A stretch of 40,622 nt of DNA. It comes from Pseudomonadota bacterium (lineage in GTDB: Bacteria > Pseudomonadota > Alphaproteobacteria > Acetobacterales > Acetobacteraceae). This document shows, in pieces, positions 14,664 through 25,337 of the stretch. The DNA lies in assembly GCA_021815825.1 (NCBI GenBank), contig JAKAZO010000019.1, positions 1-40,622 of the forward strand, written 5' to 3'. Both the position numbers and the translations under genes were made by a program. Numbering within the stretch: position 1 is the first letter of the stretch; every line of letters begins with the position of its first letter. A model generated the notes under the pieces. The model searched no databases. It had not been told where the DNA came from and was given only the letters and a program-made list of their open reading frames with translations.

Positions 14664-15602
14664 TTAAGCCGGGAAGCCGTACAGCTTGGCCGGATTCTCC
14701 ACCAGGAGGCGTTGCCGCGTCGCCTCGTTCGGGGCCCAGCCCAGCAGCAGGTCGAACAGGATCGCGTCGTCCGGCTTCACTTTTTCGGTCGGATGCGGCC
14801 AGTCGCTGCCCCAGACCATGCGCTCGGGCGCGAGGTCGAGATAGGCTTTCGCCACCGCGCTGGTGTCGGCGTAGGCGGGCGGGCCGAGTTTCGTGTCCAT
14901 GTAGGCGCCGGAGAGCTTCACCCAGGCGCGGTTCTTCTGCACCAGCTCGGCGATCACCTTGAAGGCCGGATGGCGGATGCCCTCCGGTTCGGGCAGGCGG
15001 CCCATATGGTCGAACACCATCTGCGCCGGCACGCGCGCGAACAGCGGCGCCATCTCGGCGATCTGTGCTGCGAGCAGGTGGAACTGCACATGCCAGCCGC
15101 GTTCGTTCACGCGCGCGGCCAGCGGTTCGACCATCGCCGGCGTGGTCGCGCCGGCCTGGACCAGGTTGAAGCGGATGCCGCGCACACCGGCCTTGTGCAG
15201 CCGGTCGAGCTCGGCGTCCGTCACCGACGTGTCCACCACCGCGACGCCGCGCGCCTGGGCGCCGAACTGGCCCAGCGCCTCCACCAGCAGCGCGTTGTCC
15301 GTGCCGTAGGTGGAGGGCTGGACGACGATGTTGCGGCTGGTGCGGATGCGCGCCTGCAGCTTGCGGTAGTCGGCCACCGTGGCGTCGCCCGGGCGCAAGG
15401 TCGCGGTCGGCGCGACCTTGAAGCGGGAATCGTAGATGTGATGGTGGCAATCGGTGGCGTTGGGCGGGGCGATCAGCACCGGCTGCTCGCTGCCGGCCGA
15501 CCACGGCACCGTATCGGCCCGGGCCGCGCCGCTGGCCAGCAGCACCGCGGCCGGTCCGGCGCCGAGCAGGGTCCGCCGCCGCCACTGGGTCTCGCCGCGC
15601 AT
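14664..15602 (-). CDS. Tat-exported amidohydrolase 2 family hydrolase (PDC-lactonase-like)
   Basis: A 312-residue metal-dependent TIM-barrel hydrolase of the amidohydrolase 2 family, closest in feel to 2-pyrone-4,6-dicarboxylate lactonases. It has DCHHHIYDSRF near the N-terminus, VRGIRFNLVQAG, QMVFDHMGRLP, VKLSGAY and the C-terminal metal/acid motif VWGSDWPHPTEK. The N-terminus carries a twin-arginine signal (QWRRRTLLGAG, then a hydrophobic stretch ending SGAARA), so it is exported folded. I chose the ATG at 15602 because GGGAGG lies 5 nt upstream and it places the Tat motif at the N-terminus. A longer form starting at 15659 is possible but less likely. The gene follows rbfA, where truB is common in other genomes; co-transcription is possible but unproven. 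The substrate is not known. Confidence 0.85.
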   Translation of the reverse strand: MRGETQWRRRTLLGAGPAAVLLASGAARADTVPWSAGSEQPVLIAPPNATDCHHHIYDSRFKVAPTATLRPGDATVADYRKLQARIRTSRNIVVQPSTYGTDNALLVEALGQFGAQARGVAVVDTSVTDAELDRLHKAGVRGIRFNLVQAGATTPAMVEPLAARVNERGWHVQFHLLAAQIAEMAPLFARVPAQMVFDHMGRLPEPEGIRHPAFKVIAELVQKNRAWVKLSGAYMDTKLGPPAYADTSAVAKAYLDLAPERMVWGSDWPHPTEKVKPDDAILFDLLLGWAPNEATRQRLLVENPAKLYGFPA

Positions 15603-15678
15603 GGTCGCCTCCCTCGTTTCGTTGGAGACCATGCAACCACCGCACGCGTCGGTAATCAACTCCCTGGCGGGTTCGGCC

Positions 15679-16062
15679 CTATTTCTTCAGGTCCCGCGCC
15701 ACGTCCGGCGAGCGCAGCAGCTCGCTGATGTGCGCCGCCTCGTCGAGCGTCGTGTCCGGCTGGAACGAGAGCTCGGGCGCGTGGCGCAGCCGCATCGCAT
15801 GCGCGATCTGGGTCCGCATATACGGCGCGGCGCGGCGCAGCGCGGGCAGCAGCGCATCCGCATCGGTGCGGCCGAAGCGGGCGATGAACGCGGTCGCGTG
15901 CTTGAGGTCGGGGCCGATCCGCACCTCGGTCACGGTGATGTCGGCGCCGGCCAGGTCCGGATCCCGGAAATCGTGGCGCAGGAACAGCCCGGCGAGCACG
16001 TGGCGGATCTCCTCCGCGACGCGCAGCTGGCGCTGGGTCGGTGCGGCACGCTCTCCGGTCAC
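15679..16062 (-). CDS. rbfA: 30S ribosome-binding factor A
   Basis: A 127-residue KH-fold factor that binds immature 30S subunits and helps 16S rRNA 5'-end maturation. The sequence fits: [19 protein letters not shown] at the start, [20 protein letters not shown] in the middle and [20 protein letters not shown] near the end. The GTG start at 16062 overlaps the infB stop (GTGA), so translation is coupled to infB. It is the usual neighbour of infB. Length is normal and nothing unusual is seen. Confidence 0.95.
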   Translation of the reverse strand: MTGERAAPTQRQLRVAEEIRHVLAGLFLRHDFRDPDLAGADITVTEVRIGPDLKHATAFIARFGRTDADALLPALRRAAPYMRTQIAHAMRLRHAPELSFQPDTTLDEAAHISELLRSPDVARDLKK

Positions 16063-18815
16063 GCCGGGACCAGCTCGGTCTCGAAGCACTCGACCACGTC
16101 GCCCTCGCGCAGATCGTTGAATCCGGCGAAGGAAAGCCCGCATTCGTAGCCGCGCGCCACCTCGCGCACATCGTCCTTGAAGCGCTTGAGCGTCGAGAGC
16201 TCGCCCTGATGGATCACCACGTTGTCGCGGAGCAGGCGGACGCCGGCGCCGCGCTTGACGAGGCCATCGGTGACCATGCAGCCGGCGACCTTGCCCACCT
16301 TGGTGATCTCGAACACCTTGCGGATCTCGGCGTAGCCGAGGAACTTCTCGCGCGCTTTCGGCGCCATCCGCCCGGTGACGAGCTTCTCGATGTCGTCGGC
16401 GACGTCGTAGATGATGCTGTAGTAGCGGATATCGACGCCTTCGCGCTGGGCGAGCTCGCGCGCCTGCGCGGTGGCGCGGACATTGAAGGCGACGATGACC
16501 GCCTTCGACGCCATCGCCAGCTGAACGTCGCTCTCGGTGATCTGGCCGACACCGGCGAACAGAACCCGCGCGCGCACTTCGTCGTTGCCGAGCTTGAGCA
16601 CGGTGGCCTGGATCGCCTCCGCGCTGCCCTGGACATCGGCCTTGATGATGACGGCGACTTCCTTCTGCTCGCCGGCCTGGATGCGGGCCAGCATCTGGTC
16701 GAGCGTGCCGCGCGCCGCGGCGGTGCCGGCGGCGGCCTTGTCGCGCAGCTTGCGCTGGCGGAACTCGCTGATCTCGCGCGCCCGGCTCTCGTTCTCGACG
16801 GCGACGAAGGGCTCGCCCGCCGCCGGCACGCTGGAAAGACCCAGAATCTCCACCGGCATGGACGGTCCGGCCTCGGCCAGCGGCTGGCCCTTGTCGTCGA
16901 GCATCGCGCGCACGCGGCCCCATTCGGCGCCGGCGACGACGATATCGCCCTGGCGCAGCGTGCCTTTCTGCACCAGCAGCGTCGCCACCGGGCCGCGGCC
17001 GCGATCGAGACGGCTTTCCAGCACGCCGCCCTCCGCGGCGCGATCGGGATTGGCGCGCAGATCGAGAATTTCCGCCTGCAGCAGGATCGCCTCGAGCAGC
17101 TTGTCGAGCCCGGTGCGCTTCGTCGCCGAGACCTCCACGTCCTGCGTCTCGCCGCCCATGTCCTCGACGACGACCTCGTGCTGCAGCAGTTCCTGGCGCA
17201 CGCGCGCCGGGTTGGCGTCGGCCCTGTCCATCTTGTTGATGGCGATGATCAGCGGCGCGTTGGCGGCCTTGGCGTGGCGGATGGCCTCGATCGTCTGCGG
17301 CATCACCCCGTCATCGGCGGCGACGACGAGGACGACGATGTCGGTGACACCCGCGCCGCGCGCGCGCATCGCGGTGAAGGCCTCATGGCCGGGCGTGTCG
17401 ATGAAGGTCACCTTCTGCCCGCTCGGCAGCGCCACCTGGTAGGCGCCGATATGCTGCGTGATGCCGCCGGCCTCGTGGGCGGCGACGTCGGTCGTGCGCA
17501 GCGCGTCGAGCAGCGAGGTCTTGCCGTGATCGACATGGCCCATGATGGTGACCACCGGCGGGCGCGGGGTCAGCTCCTCGGCCGCGTCCTCGGCGCCGGC
17601 GAGGCCGATCTCGACATCGGCTTCCGAGATGCGCTTCACCCGGTGGCCGAACTCCTGCACCACCAGCTCGGCGGTATCGGCATCGAGGCTCTGCGTGACG
17701 GTCGCCATCACGCCGAGCTTCATCAACGCCTTGATCACGTCCCCGGCGCGCGCCGCCATGCGGCCGGCGAGTTCCTGGACCGTGATCGTCTCGGGCAGCA
17801 CGACGTCGCGCACGACTTTCACCTGATCTGAGCGGAGGAGTTCGAGTTCAGCCTGGCGCCGCTCGCGCTCACGCTGACGGCGGACCGAGGCCAGACTGCG
17901 CACGCGTTCGTCTTCACCCTCCAGCGCGGCCTGCACGTCGATGCGCGCGGCGCCGCGGCGGCGGTCCTCGGCGGCCTTCTTCGGCGCCGCGACCTGCGGC
18001 TTGCGCGGCGCCGTCACCGAGCCGCCGGGGCGCCGGACGGGGCGGGACTCTTCCTCGTCCTCGCCGGCGCGGGCGGGGCGCAAATGCAGGGTTTCGCTCG
18101 GCTTGCCCGGCGCCGGGGCCCGGGCGCCGGCATCCGCGGCGCGGCCCGGCGGGCGGCCCGCGGGATGGCCAGATGGGTGGCCCACGGGATGGCCAGCGCC
18201 GCTACCCTGGGCGGTCCGCGGGGCCGCGGCGCCGCGCGCGCCGGCCGGGGCCGTGCCCGCGTCCTCGCCCGCAACGGCCTGGCTGGATGCGGCCTCGGCC
18301 GCGCCGCGCGCGGCCTCCTCGGCGGCCTTGCGGCTCTCCGCCTCGGCGGCCAGACGCGCTTCCTCGGCGGCCTTGCGGGCCTCGTCCTCGCGGCGGCGCG
18401 CCTCCTCGGCGGCGGAGAGGATGGCGATCTTCTCCCGCTCGCGCGCCTCGGCCTCGCGCCGCGCGTTCTCGCGCTGCTGCTCGACCAGCACGCGCTGGCG
18501 GGTGGCGAGTTCGCCGGCGGTCAGCGCCCGCCCGCCCGGGCCGGAGCGCCCGGCGGCCGGGGTGTGGCGCGGGCTCGGCGCCGGCGCCGGCGCGCCGCTG
18601 TCGGCGCCGCTCGGCGGGGCGGGCGGCGGTGGCGGCGCGGCGCCGGGCACGATGGCGCGCTTCTTGCGCACCTCGACCTGCACGACCTTGGAGCGGCCAT
18701 GGCTGAAGCTCTGCCGCACCGACCCGGCATCCACCGTGCGTCCCAGTTCGAGACGTCCGCTCGGGCGGAGCGAAAGACGCCCCTTTGCCGCATCCTGTTC
18801 GTTGCTGTCCGTCAT
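16059..18815 (-). CDS. infB: Translation initiation factor IF-2
   Basis: The 918-residue GTPase that places fMet-tRNA on the 30S subunit. The N-terminus ([40 protein letters not shown]) is the alphaproteobacterial IF2 N-terminal form. Residues about 60-290 are a long charged and Ala/Pro-rich linker with a predicted helical stretch ([35 protein letters not shown]). The second IF2 N domain ([31 protein letters not shown]) precedes the G domain: G1 GHVDHGKT at about 424-431, G3 DTPGHEAF, G4 NKMD. The C-terminal domains end in [10 protein letters not shown]. The ATG abuts the ylxR stop (TAG-ATG). Confidence 0.97.
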   Translation of the reverse strand: MTDSNEQDAAKGRLSLRPSGRLELGRTVDAGSVRQSFSHGRSKVVQVEVRKKRAIVPGAAPPPPPAPPSGADSGAPAPAPSPRHTPAAGRSGPGGRALTAGELATRQRVLVEQQRENARREAEAREREKIAILSAAEEARRREDEARKAAEEARLAAEAESRKAAEEAARGAAEAASSQAVAGEDAGTAPAGARGAAAPRTAQGSGAGHPVGHPSGHPAGRPPGRAADAGARAPAPGKPSETLHLRPARAGEDEEESRPVRRPGGSVTAPRKPQVAAPKKAAEDRRRGAARIDVQAALEGEDERVRSLASVRRQRERERRQAELELLRSDQVKVVRDVVLPETITVQELAGRMAARAGDVIKALMKLGVMATVTQSLDADTAELVVQEFGHRVKRISEADVEIGLAGAEDAAEELTPRPPVVTIMGHVDHGKTSLLDALRTTDVAAHEAGGITQHIGAYQVALPSGQKVTFIDTPGHEAFTAMRARGAGVTDIVVLVVAADDGVMPQTIEAIRHAKAANAPLIIAINKMDRADANPARVRQELLQHEVVVEDMGGETQDVEVSATKRTGLDKLLEAILLQAEILDLRANPDRAAEGGVLESRLDRGRGPVATLLVQKGTLRQGDIVVAGAEWGRVRAMLDDKGQPLAEAGPSMPVEILGLSSVPAAGEPFVAVENESRAREISEFRQRKLRDKAAAGTAAARGTLDQMLARIQAGEQKEVAVIIKADVQGSAEAIQATVLKLGNDEVRARVLFAGVGQITESDVQLAMASKAVIVAFNVRATAQARELAQREGVDIRYYSIIYDVADDIEKLVTGRMAPKAREKFLGYAEIRKVFEITKVGKVAGCMVTDGLVKRGAGVRLLRDNVVIHQGELSTLKRFKDDVREVARGYECGLSFAGFNDLREGDVVECFETELVPA

Positions 18816-19572
18816 CTATTCGCCCGTCACTTCCACGTCTGCTGAGCCGCTCAATTCATCCGGAGCCGCGTGCGGGGCGTTCGGCCCGGCTGCGCCCGCT
18901 CCGCTTTCGCCGCCGGGCGGCGCCGTGCTGGCGCCCCCAACCGTCGCGGCCACACCTCTCGCACGCACGCCCGCCAGCCGTTCCGCCTCCGCGGCGAGCC
19001 CCGTCGCCAGCCGCCCCGGGGCCACCGCCACGTGCACGACATGCTCGCGGCCGAAGATGGCGCCGAGCGCCGCGCCGGGGAGCGGGGTGATCACCGGGCC
19101 ATCACGCCAGCTGCCCAGCAGACGCGCCCGCTCCTCGGGACTGCCATCCGATGCCTGCACGACCAGCCCCGCCCGATGAAGCTGCAGCCATTCGCGGCAC
19201 CGGGTGAAACCACACACCGCCTGTCCGGCGCGGCGCGCCAGGCCCAGCGTCTCGCCGATGCGCCGCAGGAGCCCGTCGGTGACCATCGCCGCCAGATCGT
19301 CAGGCACGTCCACCCGCGACCGCGCGGCCCGGCTGAAGGCGCCGCGCCGACGCGCGGTTTCTAACACATCGCCGCGCGCACTCAACCAGATTCCCCGTCC
19401 CGGCAGCCGCCCGGCGAGATCCGGCACCAGCGCGTGGCCGGGGCCGACGACGAAGCGCAGCATCTGCTCCTTCGGTGCCTGCACGCGCGTGACGATGCAG
19501 CGGCGCAGCGGGCCGCGTTCGCTCTCGGCGTCGTCCGCCGTCGGGTCGGCCGGGGCGAGGGGGGCGCCGCGT

Positions 19573-21120
<1,548 letters not shown>

Positions 21121-21134
21121 GGCGCGGTGATCCC

Positions 21135-21671
21135 TCAGTGTGCTTCGCTATCGGTTGCAGGGGCGGCGCAGGCGTCGATCAGCGCATCGGTCAGTACCAG
21201 CTTGGCGCGGCGGATATCGGCCAGGTTCAGCGCCACCTCGCTGCCATCGTCGAGCCGGAGCCGGGCGGCGGTGGCGTCGGCGCCGAGCACGACGCCGGAG
21301 AAGCGCTTGCGGCCCTCGAACGGCACCGCCATCTCGGCCCGCGCCAGATGGCCGGCGAAGCGGTTCCAGTCCTTGGCGCGCGTCAGCGGCCGATCGATCC
21401 CGGCCGAGCTGATCTCCAGCGTCCAGGCGCCGTGCAGCGGGTCCGCGACATCGAGCACGGCGCCGAGCGAATGGCTGAGCGCCTCGCAGTCGCCGACGCC
21501 GACCGGGACGCCATCGGCACGGTCCACCATGATCTGGATCGTCGGCCGGTCCCGGCCGGTGACGGCGACGCGGACGAGTTCATACCCCATGGCGGTGACG
21601 GTCGGCGCGACCAGGTCGGCGAGCCGGGCTTCGAGGCCGGTCAGAATCGGGCGGTCCAGGTCCAAAAACAA
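21135..21671 (-). CDS. rimP: Ribosome maturation factor RimP
   Basis: A 178-residue 30S assembly factor. Conserved segments are [24 protein letters not shown] at the N-terminus, [32 protein letters not shown] in the middle, and [23 protein letters not shown], the family's most conserved loop. The only starts giving a normal N-terminus are TTG codons at 21671 or 21665. No ribosome site precedes them. Instead an intrinsic-terminator hairpin with its U-tract lies directly on the start codon. It is the first gene of the rimP-nusA-ylxR-infB-rbfA operon. Confidence 0.93.
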   Translation of the reverse strand: MFLDLDRPILTGLEARLADLVAPTVTAMGYELVRVAVTGRDRPTIQIMVDRADGVPVGVGDCEALSHSLGAVLDVADPLHGAWTLEISSAGIDRPLTRAKDWNRFAGHLARAEMAVPFEGRKRFSGVVLGADATAARLRLDDGSEVALNLADIRRAKLVLTDALIDACAAPATDSEAH

Positions 21672-21695
21672 AAAAGGCGGCCCGTGAAGGCCACC
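21664..21695 (-). terminator. Intrinsic terminator overlapping the rimP start (putative attenuator)
   Basis: On the minus strand, GGTGGCC-ttcacg-GGCCGCC (21695 to 21676) forms a 7-bp stem with one G-U pair and a 6-nt loop, followed at once by TTTTTTGTTTTT. This is a textbook Rho-independent terminator. It sits about 30 nt downstream of the predicted transcript start and includes the TTG start codon of rimP. Read-through is required for expression of the operon, so regulated attenuation is inferred. Confidence 0.75.
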
Positions 21696-21728
21696 CCCCG
21701 TTCAGTGCTGCGGAGAATGTATGCCCGT

Positions 21729-21757
21729 GAGATAGCGTGAAGGGGGGGGCGTTGCAA
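21729..21757 (-). promoter_or_regulatory. Candidate housekeeping promoter of the nusA operon with C8 spacer tract
   Basis: Minus strand: -35 TTGCAA (21757-21752), a 17-nt spacer (21751-21735) containing eight consecutive C residues, and -10 TATCTC (21734-21729). The predicted start is near 21722, giving a leader of about 50 nt. The hexamers and spacing are seen directly; activity is inferred. Confidence 0.6.
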
Positions 21758-21894
21758 GCGGCAATCACGCTGCGAAAATCCCGCTCCGGCCGGGCCGATT
21801 TCCGCGCCGGCGAGGCCGCTCTATGCTGGCCGCCACGCTCGTCCACCCAGGCTCGTCCACCAACGGGCCCACCCCGCCCGCCGCAGGAGGCACC

Positions 21895-22767
21895 ATGCCG
21901 TCGCGCCCGAGCCTGAAGACGCTGCTGCGCCGTGGCGAGGTGCTCGTCGCGCCCGGCGTGTTCGATATGATCTCCGCCCGCATCGCCGACCGCATGGGCT
22001 TCGCGGCGCTCTACATGACCGGCTACGGCACCGTCGCCTCCCATCTCGGTCTGCCGGACGCCGGGCTCGCCTCCTACGGCGAGATGCTGGCGCGGGTGCA
22101 GGCGATCGCCGCCGGCACGGCGACGCCGCTGATCGCGGACGCGGATACCGGCTTCGGCGGCCTGCTCAACGTCGCCCGCACGGTGCGCGGCTACGAGGCC
22201 GCCGGCGTCGCCGCGATCCAGATCGAGGACCAGGTCTTCCCGAAGAAATGCGGCCACACGCCAGGGCGGCGCGTGGTGCCGGCGGCGGAAATGGTGCGCA
22301 AGCTCCGGGTCGCCTGCGAGAGCCGCTCCAGCGCCGATTGCCTCATCATCGCCCGCACCGACGCGCGTACCGCGCTGGGGCTGGACGAGGCGCTGCGGCG
22401 CGCCGAGGCCTATGCCGAGGCCGGCGCCGACATCCTGTTCGTCGAGAGCCCGGAATCGGAGGCGGAAATGGCGGCGATCTGCGCCCGCTTCGATCTGCCC
22501 TGCCTCGCCAACATGGTCGAGGGCGGGCGCACGCCGGTGCCGACGCGGGCGCGGCTGGCCGAGCTCGGCTATCAGGTGGCGATCTTCCCCGCCACCGGCT
22601 TCCTCGCCGCGGCGCACGCGCTGCAGGGCGCCTACGGCGTGCTGCGCGAACACGGCTCCAGCGCCGGCGCCGGGCTCGCGCTGCTGCCCTTCGACGCGAT
22701 GAACCGGCTGATGGGCTTCGAGGAGGTGTGGGCGTTCGAGCGCGCGCACGCGGAGGAGCCGGGCTGA
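21895..22767 (+). CDS. Isocitrate lyase/PEP mutase superfamily enzyme
   Basis: A 290-residue Mg-dependent TIM-barrel C-C (or P-C) bond enzyme of the PEP mutase/isocitrate lyase superfamily. It has LIADADTGFGG (metal-binding Asp residues 82 and 84), AAIQIEDQ and KKCGH with C119, the catalytic cysteine loop found in lyases such as methylisocitrate lyase and in carboxyphosphonoenolpyruvate-mutase-annotated proteins. IIARTDART is also typical. The cysteine makes a 2-methylisocitrate- or dimethylmalate-type lyase, or an oxaloacetate decarboxylase relative, likelier than a phosphonate mutase. The ATG at 21895 has AGGAGG 5 nt upstream; the in-frame ATG at 21823 lacks one. The gene converges on the aldehyde dehydrogenase gene across a strong hairpin. 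The exact substrate cannot be assigned. Confidence 0.88.
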   Translation: MPSRPSLKTLLRRGEVLVAPGVFDMISARIADRMGFAALYMTGYGTVASHLGLPDAGLASYGEMLARVQAIAAGTATPLIADADTGFGGLLNVARTVRGYEAAGVAAIQIEDQVFPKKCGHTPGRRVVPAAEMVRKLRVACESRSSADCLIIARTDARTALGLDEALRRAEAYAEAGADILFVESPESEAEMAAICARFDLPCLANMVEGGRTPVPTRARLAELGYQVAIFPATGFLAAAHALQGAYGVLREHGSSAGAGLALLPFDAMNRLMGFEEVWAFERAHAEEPG

Positions 22768-22788
22768 GCCGAGCCCGGCTCCTCCGCG
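22749..22788. terminator. 17-bp perfect hairpin between convergent genes (bidirectional terminator)
   Basis: Arms 22749-22765 (cgcggaggagccgggct) and 22772-22788 are perfectly complementary, with the 6-nt loop gagccg. The hairpin spans the stop codon of the lyase-like gene and ends 5 nt before the stop of the aldehyde dehydrogenase. There is no T-run on either side, so it may act as a roadblock or RNA 3'-end protector rather than a classic intrinsic terminator. Confidence 0.7.
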
Positions 22789-22792
22789 CCGG

Positions 22793-24226
22793 TCAGATCG
22801 CGGCCGCCGTTACCAGCTTCGTGTTCAGATACGCCTCGATCGCCTCGCTGCCGCCTTCGGAGCCGTAGCCGCTGTCCTTGATGCCGCCGAACGGCACCTC
22901 CGGCAGCGCGATGCCGTGATGATTGATCGACAGCATGCCGACCTCGACGCGCGTGGACAGCGTCGTCACCGTCTTCTGCGACGCGGTGTAGGCATAGGCG
23001 GCCAGGCCATAATCGAGCCGGTTGGCCTCGGCGATCACATCGTCGATGCTGGAGAAGCGGCTGACGAGCGCGAGCGGGCCGAACGGCTCCTCGTTCATCG
23101 CGCGCATCTCGGTGGTCATGCCGGTGAGCACCGTCGGCTCGAAGAAATTGCCGACATTGCCGATGCGCTTGCCGCCGGTGGCGATGCTGGCACCCTTCGC
23201 CACCGCGTCGGCGATCAGGCCCTCCATCGCCGGGATGCGGCGCGGATTGGCCAGCGGGCCCATCGTCACGCCGTCCTCGAGCCCGTTGCCGACCTTGAGC
23301 TTCCGGGCGCGGGCGACGAGCTTCTCGACGAACGCGTCGTGCACGCCGTCCTGGACCAGGAAGCGCGTCGGCGCGACGCAGACCTGGCCGGCGTTGCGGA
23401 ACTTGTTGGCGGCGAGCACCGCGGCGGCGGTGTCCAGATTGGCGTCATCGAACACCATCGAGGGCGCGTGGCCGCCGAGCTCCATCGTCACCCGCTTCAT
23501 GTGCTGGCCGGCGAGGGCGGCGAGATGCTTGCCGACGGCGGTCGATCCGGTGAAGGAGATTTTCCGGATGATCGGGTGCGGGATGAGATACTCGCTGATC
23601 TGCGCCGGCACGCCGAAGACCAGGTTGATCACGCCCGGCGGCAGCCCGGCATCGAGCCAGCACTGCACATAGGCGGCGACCGAACCCGGCGTCTCCTCCG
23701 GACCCTTGACGATGATCGAGCAGCCGGCGGCGAGCGCGCCGCAGATTTTGCGGTTGGTCTGGTTGATCGGGAAGTTCCACGGCGTGAACGCCGCCACCGG
23801 CCCGACCGGCTCCTTGATCACCAGCTGCTGGATGTTGTCGGCACGCGCCGGCACGACGCGGCCATAGGCGCGGCGCGCCTCCTCGGCGAACCACTCGATG
23901 ATGTCGGCGGAAAACGCCGTCTCGCCTTTCGCTTCGACCAGCGGCTTGCCCTGTTCGAGCGTCATGATGCGGCCGATCTCGTCGACGCGGGTGCGGAGAA
24001 TCTCCGCCGCCTTGCGCATGATCCGGCTGCGGTCATAGGCCGAGACACGGCGCCAGGTCTCGAAGCCCTTCTGCGCGGCGGCGAGCGCGACATCGAGATC
24101 GGCGATGTCGGCATGCGCCACCGTGCCGTTCACTTCGCCGGTGGCGGGGTTGAGCACATTGAGAGTCTTGCCGGACCGGCTTGGACGCCAATCCCCGTCG
24201 ATAAGCAGCTGAACCGCAGGATACAT
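22793..24226 (-). CDS. NAD(P)-dependent aldehyde dehydrogenase (succinate-semialdehyde DH-like)
   Basis: A 477-residue cytoplasmic oxidoreductase converting an aldehyde to its acid. Key residues are visible: [12 protein letters not shown] with the substrate-anchoring Asn, the cofactor loop [11 protein letters not shown], general base E249 in [18 protein letters not shown], and nucleophile C283 in [14 protein letters not shown]. Near the end is the NAD-ribose Glu motif [13 protein letters not shown]. The overall pattern is closest to the succinate-semialdehyde/alpha-ketoglutarate-semialdehyde dehydrogenase group (GabD-like), but substrate cannot be read from sequence. The ATG at 24226 begins [13 protein letters not shown], the family's normal N-terminus; the open frame further upstream has no domain. 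There is only a weak GGGAAG ribosome site. Confidence 0.92.
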   Translation of the reverse strand: MYPAVQLLIDGDWRPSRSGKTLNVLNPATGEVNGTVAHADIADLDVALAAAQKGFETWRRVSAYDRSRIMRKAAEILRTRVDEIGRIMTLEQGKPLVEAKGETAFSADIIEWFAEEARRAYGRVVPARADNIQQLVIKEPVGPVAAFTPWNFPINQTNRKICGALAAGCSIIVKGPEETPGSVAAYVQCWLDAGLPPGVINLVFGVPAQISEYLIPHPIIRKISFTGSTAVGKHLAALAGQHMKRVTMELGGHAPSMVFDDANLDTAAAVLAANKFRNAGQVCVAPTRFLVQDGVHDAFVEKLVARARKLKVGNGLEDGVTMGPLANPRRIPAMEGLIADAVAKGASIATGGKRIGNVGNFFEPTVLTGMTTEMRAMNEEPFGPLALVSRFSSIDDVIAEANRLDYGLAAYAYTASQKTVTTLSTRVEVGMLSINHHGIALPEVPFGGIKDSGYGSEGGSEAIEAYLNTKLVTAAAI

Positions 24227-24294
24227 GACGCTGGCTTCCCCATCTTGGCGTTGGTCGAGGCGGCGCGGCCGGTGTTCCGTCCGCGCGCGTTCGA

Positions 24295-24320
24295 ACGAAT
24301 GTGCGTGACGAATATGCGTG
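24295..24320. repeat. Two adjacent 13-bp direct repeats upstream of the aldehyde dehydrogenase
   Basis: acgaatgtgcgtg (24295-24307) is followed immediately by acgaatatgcgtg (24308-24320), with one mismatch. They lie about 70-95 bp upstream of the dehydrogenase start, in a 230-bp gap without a gene. A regulator site is possible. The rest of the gap (24321-24456) is very GC-rich with no clear signal. Confidence 0.5.
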
Positions 24321-24456
24321 AAGCGCGGCCCGGCCGTTCCCGGCCCCGACCGCTTCCAGCCCTGGGCCGCCGCCGTCTCTCGGGCGCGGCGAGATTGGTC
24401 GGCGGAGCCGGCGCGGTCAAGTTCGCGGCGGCGGATTTGTCGGCGGCGCCGGGCGC

Positions 24457-25332
24457 TCAGGCCGCCCCGCGCCCGCGCGCCGCCCGCGCGGCGGAATCGG
24501 GGCCAGAACTGGGTGCGGAGCTGGGTGCGGCGGCGGCGCGCACGGCGCGGGCGAGCAGGGTGATGGTCGCCACCGTCGCCGCATAGACGAGGAGCTGCAG
24601 CCCGTCCGGCTGGTCGGTATAGCCGACCAGAGTGTGCGCCAGACGCCCGACGATCGAGCCGTCGGCGAGCAGCCAGCTCGTATCCCACACCGGCTCGACC
24701 AGCAGCTCCGCGAACCCGCCCTGCTGGAGGAAGGCCACGGCCTGGCTCGCCATGCCGGCGGCGAGCAGGGTGATCAGCCAGCCGGTGACGGCGAGCAGAC
24801 GGCCGGCGGGGATCGCCAGCAGGCCGCGATAGACCAGCCCCGCCACGGCCGCGCCGGCGAGCACGCCGAGGGTGCCGCCGAGCACGATGCCCGGCGCGGA
24901 ACTGCCGCCGGTGGCGGCGATGCCATAGAGAAACAGAACGACTTCCGAGCCCTCGCGCAGCACGGCGATGCCGACGACGACGCCGAGCATGGCGAGCTTC
25001 GAGCGGCCGGAACTGACGGCGGCGCCGAGCGCGCGCAGCTCGCGGGCGATGGCGCGGCCGTGACTCGCCATCCAGATCGTGTGCCAGGCCAGCATCGCCA
25101 CCGCGGCGATGAGCACGCCGGCCTGGAACAGCTCCTGCCCGGCGCCGGCGAAGGCCGCGCCCAGCCGCCCGGCGAAGGCGGCGAGCAGGCCGGCCCCGGC
25201 GATGCCGCCGGCGACCCCCAGCGCGACCATGCGCCCGCGCCCGGGAACGCCGCGCGTGGCGGCGAGCACGATGCCGACGATCAGGCCGGCCTCGATGACC
25301 TCACGGAAGACGATGACGAGCGCGGCGAGCAT
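24457..25332 (-). CDS. FTR1-family iron permease (EfeU/FtrC-like)
   Basis: A 291-residue inner-membrane protein with about seven helices that imports iron after oxidation. Two family motifs of the REGLE type are present: [14 protein letters not shown] (around residues 8-21) and [15 protein letters not shown] (about 124-138), whose Glu residues bind Fe(III). The C-terminal tail after about residue 265 is low complexity ([21 protein letters not shown]). The gene starts 5 nt after the stop of a cupredoxin gene, and a Fur-like box precedes the pair, so iron-repressed expression is likely. The pairing resembles FtrB-FtrC or a reduced EfeUO system. A peroxidase (EfeB), a P19-like protein (FtrA) and a polyferredoxin (FtrD) are not in the window. 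Confidence 0.92.
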   Translation of the reverse strand: MLAALVIVFREVIEAGLIVGIVLAATRGVPGRGRMVALGVAGGIAGAGLLAAFAGRLGAAFAGAGQELFQAGVLIAAVAMLAWHTIWMASHGRAIARELRALGAAVSSGRSKLAMLGVVVGIAVLREGSEVVLFLYGIAATGGSSAPGIVLGGTLGVLAGAAVAGLVYRGLLAIPAGRLLAVTGWLITLLAAGMASQAVAFLQQGGFAELLVEPVWDTSWLLADGSIVGRLAHTLVGYTDQPDGLQLLVYAATVATITLLARAVRAAAAPSSAPSSGPDSAARAARGRGAA

Positions 25333-25337
25333 GGGGC

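Noticed and set aside
11672-14667. Long plus-strand frames opposite the regulator and kinase
   Set aside because: Both two-component proteins have full motif sets on the minus strand; the plus frames have none.
16041-17831. Plus-strand frame of 596 codons opposite infB
   Set aside because: IF-2 is unmistakable on the minus strand; the opposite frame is Asp/His/Ala/Arg-rich antisense.
24227-24688. N-terminal extension of the aldehyde dehydrogenase up to 24688
   Set aside because: The open frame upstream of 24226 overlaps the FTR1 gene end and encodes Arg-rich sequence unlike the family; the ATG at 24226 gives a normal N-terminus.
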